Of a DNA stretch of 64,000 nt, positions 59,496 to 64,000 are shown in pieces. How positions within the stretch are numbered: the stretch's first letter is position 1; each line of letters starts with the position of its first letter. The notes below the pieces were generated by a model. It ran no database searches and was not told the DNA's origin. It worked only from the letters and a program-made list of their open reading frames with translations. Both the position numbers and the translations under genes were made by a program. Origin of the DNA: Sarcophilus harrisii (lineage: Eukaryota; Chordata; Mammalia; Dasyuromorphia; Dasyuridae); assembly GCF_902635505.1 (NCBI RefSeq), contig NC_045432.1, forward strand, positions 3,577,762-3,641,761, read 5' to 3'.

Positions 59496-60784
59496 AACAA
59501 CAAAATAAAGGTTTGGGCTGAACTGAGTACAAGAGATCAAGTCTAAAAAAATAAAACTGTGTAGGGAGAGATAAAAAAAGAGCAAATATTTCATACAAAT
59601 GAGAAACAAAAGGAAGAACTGATAAGCTGGGGGAAGGCAGATAGTGCAGGAACCTCACTGTTGTTACCAGGAAGGAAAGAAGAAGTCTTAGCGGGGACAA
59701 GGAGTAGGAGTGCAAGGTGGCAGGAAAAAATGAAACAGCAACAAGGAGAGAGAGGGCAAATAGAGTGAGGAGAGTGGGGGAAATAGGAAGGAGGAAAATA
59801 TACAAAATTATACAAGCATCAATTTATTCATAAGGCAGAAAGGGAGAACAGACGAAACTGTTGTTTACAACAGTTACAACAGCTTGTTGCTTTCAAGCAA
59901 AAGGAGACATACATGTGTGTGTATGTTTGTACATAATACCTATCATATAAAAATGAGATATGCACAGATAAACTAAAAAGTAAAAGCAGAATGTGTTATA
60001 TAAGAAAAAATTGGAATGTTAATTGTGATTTTTAATATATTTTCAAAAGGAAGAGAAACAAAAAGAAAACCTCACAGATAGCACAGTCAGAGTTTCATAC
60101 ACAACTGTTCAGGAAATATAGAAGGGGGAGAAAGGAAAGAAATTAACAAAAGGGATCAACAAGAAAGTAAAGGTGAATTCCAAACAGCAGGAGCCAAAGC
60201 AAACAGAACGATTTTTAAAAAATGTAGCCTACTTTATAACAGGTTCAAATAAAACCAAAAAACACTTCATCATCATTGTGGCAAGATTTCTGTTAGTTCA
60301 GAATGAAGCAAGCTCCCAATGGGAAAAAAAAAAAAAATTAACCTTTTTCTAATCACAAACTATCCTGAAACGATTCATGGTGACCAAAATTTGACTATAT
60401 TTGCTAGGAATAAAGAGCTGCAACTTTTGAGAAAGATAGCAAAGCAATTTGATTACAGTGCTGTATGAAACATTTGGATAGAAAGGTCAGGATGATTATT
60501 TCCTGACAGAACACTAGACTGGGCTACAGCCCATCTGCTAATGCCAATTTGCTTGTATCAAAGGAAATCAGACGTAGGCCACAAACAAGGGTTTTAGGAG
60601 AATTTTAAATCTTATAGAATAAAACTGGTACTTATTTATTTGACCTACAAAATTTTAAGGAAGAACTTTGGGAGCAAAGGGAGAAGAATATTGAAGTATT
60701 AAACTATTCAAATAAAAGTAGATTGCAAGTTACTTCCCCTTTAGACTACAATGTTTGCTTTTTTTTTTTTTTGGGGAGAAAAGG

Positions 60785-60880
60785 ATTCTATTTTACTTTT
60801 CTTTGCATTCTTAGTGCTCAGCATAACACCTGGTATATAACAGGTGCTTAATAAATGTTTATTGATTGACAGTTTATTTT
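60785..60880 (+). repeat. L2/L3-type LINE tail, copy B
   Basis: 'cagcataacacctggtatataacaggtgcttaataaatg' (60820-60858) is the counterpart of 25490-25590 in copy A, so it predates the duplication. Confidence 0.6.
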
Positions 60881-61547
60881 ATCGGTAGTTACCTTACTTT
60901 TTAAGGCCAATAGTTTTGATCCTTCCTTGATTTTCCAAAAATTTTGTCACTTGATTGCTCCCTCTTTCTGATTATTTCTTCTTTTTTGCCTGTCACATTA
61001 TTTTGCCATCATTCTCCTATTCCTAATCCTCTTAGTACCTTTCCAGATGTTTCCCATCTCGCTACCATTATTTCTCCTATTTTGCTCGTTGGCCATTTCT
61101 CTAGGTATTTTATTCTCCACATTCCTATATTACTTTTTCCTCAAAATCATGGACATCTGTGACCTGAGGCACCATCAGCAAAGGCCCCATACCTGAATGT
61201 CACTATCTGCACCCTGGCCACCAATCCCCCCACTTCCCACCCCAGGGAATAATGTTAATCTGAACACTCCTGGTTTGCTTGCAGAAAAATACTTCTCACC
61301 CAAGGTCTTAACACCTCCATCACAGGCACAGGAATTGTCACTCCATTTTTATCTCGATCACAGGAAGAATATACTTTTCCTCCATTCTTTATGGTTACAG
61401 AAAGTGTTCAATTTCTTTTCCAGTGTTCTTCCCAATGACAATATTGTAGTCTCTTTATATTAGTGCATATATTTCAATGATTTTCAACATTCTTTATACT
61501 ATTTTACAAGATATCCTTTGAAATTAATTTAAAACTAAACTACTTAC

Positions 61548-61657
61548 CAACATGTCTTTTGGAATTTTTAGTTCTCATTCTACTTTTGTGTCTACTTCGG
61601 GCTCTTGGAAATCATCTTTTTCTTACTCCTTTGGTTCTGGTTGTACAACCACATTAC
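61548..61657 (-). pseudogene. ATRX: ATRX-like exon 6, copy B (broken)
   Basis: The splice signals are good (gttatttgtag acceptor, TTG|gtaagt donor) and the start encodes NVVVQPEPKE, matching ATRX VIVQPEP. The exon then has an in-frame TAA about ten codons in (after a 3-base deletion relative to copy A) and a one-base deletion further on, so it is 110 instead of 114 bp. In human ATRX this exon is alternatively spliced. Here exon 5 can join exon 7 directly in frame, so skipping would avoid the damage. Confidence 0.85.
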
Positions 61658-62155
61658 CTACAAATAACAATCATTTTGCTAATTATGTGAAAACACTGAA
61701 TCCACCTGAAATATCAGAATTAAAACCAAAGTTTTAAAAAAACACTGGATAAAATAAAATGACAAGTTTGTTTTAAGATGCTAAGGGACTTCATCACACC
61801 CTCTTACAATCTGGAAGTTTCCAAAACCATAACTATGATATTCAAAATGAAATTCTTGAGAAAAATGTCACAGGAGGAAGGTGGAGCGGTAATATTCTGT
61901 TTTTGTTCTTCTTCCCAAACTAGGATTTTAGGGGGAAAAGCCATTCCAAAGATTTAGAATTTCCCACGTCCTTTTAGAACCTTAAGCTTTATTCTCCAAG
62001 ACCAAAGGTTCAGAATATTCCCTGCCCTCTGGCCTAACTTCAAAACACTGGTAACAAACACAGAAAATCAGGTCTCAAGAAGCTCTCATTCTCATCAGTG
62101 ACAGCACACAAAGGAGAGTGATCTGTAAATCAGACAGTCATTTAGCTTCTGTCTG

Positions 62156-62412
62156 TTGTAATGTGGGAGCCAAGTGACAGTGACTGCTGGACATCCAACC
62201 CAGACCTGCAGAATGGATCTCCTGTGAGAGGATGATACAAGGAGACTGAGAGGCAGCTGCTATTCTTTGACCAATCTCTTCTTTCCTCTGCTTCCAATTT
62301 ATCTCATTCCCAGTCCGCAACACCTGTGTCAGCAAAGGATTCCTTGCAACTCCTTCAGATATGATGATTCACAGCTGTGGAGGCTCTTGGAGAATTGACC
62401 TATCCCTTAACC
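62156..62412. mobile_element. Unclassified 257-bp insertion in copy B
   Basis: It interrupts an MIR that is whole in copy A (26845-26910). Flanking words TCTGTCTG at 62148-62155 and 62413-62420 form an 8-bp direct repeat, extendable imperfectly to 14 bp. No inverted terminal repeats or tail were recognised, so the class is unclear. Confidence 0.55.
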
Positions 62413-63454
62413 TCTGTCTGCCTCAGTTTCCTAATTTGTGAAAATAGGGATAATGCCAGACAGCTGCTGTTGGCCTGAAATTCAAGAGGTATAGTGGGCT
62501 TTTGATACATAACTCAGGATGCCATCTGTATATATATGAAAATTAAACCCTTTAGTGCAGAATACTCACCGAGAGACATGAAAGGCCCCAAAGCTGCGAA
62601 GTAGATGTGCAATATAAATAATAAGCAAGCAAAAAATGAAAGAGACTGAAGAACAGAGAGAGGTAGGAAAATGAGTCCAAGAAAAGAGGAGTATCAATTG
62701 CAGCATAGAGCTAAAAATAGGATTGGGACTGAGGTGGAGGTTAGAAGGACAACTATTAGATTCGGTAGCTCAAGTGCCCTTGGACACTTTGGCAAGAGCA
62801 TTTAGGTGTCTAGGTCTACAACTGCAGGAAAATAAGGCAAAACCTGAATGAAGTAGAAGGCCAAAGCCTTGAGGGAAAAAAGAGATGAGCAGGAAGTGAG
62901 GCGCCCCCTCCCTGCTGAGGTAAGTTCAAAGCTCACGTATATGGCTGACACACTCCAAGATCAATGTCTAGGTTAACAGTGGATAGAAAATGAAGATGAA
63001 TATTAGAAGCAGACCCCAAAGTCAGGAGACAATCCAAGAAGTGGCAAAAAAAGTCAAAAGTTCCCCAAGATAAAAGCCAGCAGCTTTAAACTTAAAAACA
63101 AAAAAACAAACAAAAAAAAGGTAAAAATCATCTTTAAAAAACCTCCCTAGTCCAAAGCCATTTCAAAAATGACTAATTTGCCAGGTAGTTTAAGTTAAAG
63201 GCTTATATACCAAAAAGACTATGAATGTCATATAATGAGAAATGATTTTGAGTAAGTCATGTTATTTTTTCTTACTTGTTTCCTAATCTGTACTTTCAAG
63301 GAATTCTAAAGTCCCTTCTGGCTATGAATCCAGTTCTTTTATGATTACAATTTCATGATAATGAAAATTAGTTTTATACAAATAAGACCAAATTTTCTAC
63401 CCATAACCAAGACTGTTAACTTTCAAATATGTAAAGAATTATGATACAACATAC

Positions 63455-63561
63455 CTTCTGAGACGCTTTTTGTCACAAGAATATCTGAATTTTCATCTGA
63501 ATGAAATGGACTGATAGATTCATGTACCATCTGTCCATCATCACAGTCCATATGTTCTTTC
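63455..63561 (-). CDS. ATRX: ATRX-like exon 5, copy B
   Basis: The open 107-bp exon between ccttag and GAAG|gtatgt encodes KEHMDCDDGQMVHESISPFH then SDENSDILVTKSVSE. It matches the acidic linker of human ATRX before the alternatively spliced exon. It ends in phase 1 as in human ATRX, so it can join exon 6 or, with exon 6 skipped, exon 7 in frame. Confidence 0.82.
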
Positions 63562-63702
63562 CTAAGGAAAATTTAAAATCTATGTTTATACTTAAAACAA
63601 GTAAAAGTTTTCAGAACTTCTTTGGCTTCCTTGGTGAGTGTTAGTTAGTAAAGTTGATATGAAAATATTTCAAGCAATATTCATATTTCATATGCAACTT
63701 AG

Positions 63703-64000
63703 TGTGAAGACCGTGTATTTTTAAAATCAGCAGGAGTCCGGAGTTCAGGTTAGGGGAAAATCGTCAGTCTTTATTCTCAGTGAAGAACGATCGGAGGTGG
63801 AAGAGAATTGGCGATAGCATGTGTGCAGCTGAGTCAAGAGGCTAGCTAGACCCACAGCCACACGACCAGCAGCTAAGAGAATGGACCCAGGCCCAATCTC
63901 TCCCAGCTTCTCTTCCTGTTCCTCTCTCTGCCTCCACCCACCAAAATCGTCATTTCCTGTACAACACATCAGGACTTGCACAGAGAGTGGGCAGGGACCA
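63703..64000 (-). mobile_element. LTR of an endogenous retrovirus, cut by window end
   Basis: The right-hand flank of copy B is interrupted by sequence starting TGTGAAGACC (LTR end on the minus strand), with an AATAAA signal on the minus strand near 63770. The rest lies outside the window, so it is not known whether internal genes follow. Copy A lacks it. Confidence 0.65.

Larger units (their letters stand above)
51077..64000. repeat. Segmental duplication copy B (ATRX-like locus)
   Basis: Direct repeat of copy A (17715-33460), with exons and introns in the same order and spacing. Copy-B-only additions are a CCA microsatellite (51973-52050), about 900 bases including a LINE-1 fragment (52970-53890), an LTR (58739-59276), a LINE-1 tail (59330-59495), a 257-bp insertion (62156-62412) and an LTR at the window end. 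The copy continues beyond the window. Unlike copy A, it is followed downstream by exon 9. Confidence 0.9.

Overview
The window is AT-rich, intron- and transposon-dominated vertebrate DNA that looks marsupial. The evidence is a tRNA-derived SINE of marsupial type (about 44322-44575 and 41860-42075), many LINE-1 fragments of the marsupial kind, older CR1/L2/MIR debris and several endogenous-retrovirus LTRs. No bacterial features, tRNA, rRNA or CRISPR arrays were seen.

The main gene content is two copies of the N-terminal part of an ATRX-like gene, both on the minus strand. They sit in a large direct segmental duplication: copy A is about 17715 to at least 31375, copy B about 51077 to the window end. 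By homology to ATRX, copy A holds exons 5, 6, 7 and 8 and perhaps exon 4. Copy B holds exons 5, 6, 7, 8 and the start of exon 9. Together these encode the linker and the ADD (GATA-like plus PHD) histone-reading module. Exon order, splice sites and most intron phases are kept, so these are genomic copies and not retrocopies. Marsupials are known to carry ATRX on the X and a diverged, testis-expressed ATRY on the Y. The divergence, duplication and heavy transposon load suggest an ATRY-like or sex-chromosomal locus, but that is inference. Neither copy looks like a complete ATRX gene. Copy A has a frameshift in exon 8. Copy B has a broken but skippable exon 6, lacks one PHD zinc ligand and stops about 220 codons into exon 9, next to an ERV.

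Layout: 1-5950, two diverged tandem copies of an unidentified unit of about 2.9 kb, the second carrying two nested LINE-1 insertions with perfect target-site duplications. 5950-17700, LINE-1 remnants; one, at 10660-14390, is interrupted by an intact 200-codon UBE2K retrogene and by an LTR. 17700-33500, ATRX-like copy A, interrupted by a 2.85 kb LINE-1. 33800-39760, poly-T, a LINE-1 tail and a near full-length minus-strand LINE-1. 40330-41330, a GGT/GGA-rich satellite of about 1 kb. 41400-48210, L2, SINE, a solo LTR, a third copy of the unit seen at 1-5950, more L2/L3, and ERV remnants. 48248-64000, ATRX-like copy B.

The only intact protein-coding frame with a full family-length product is the UBE2K retrogene. 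All assignments are by eye from sequence patterns and recalled family sequences; no searches were run.
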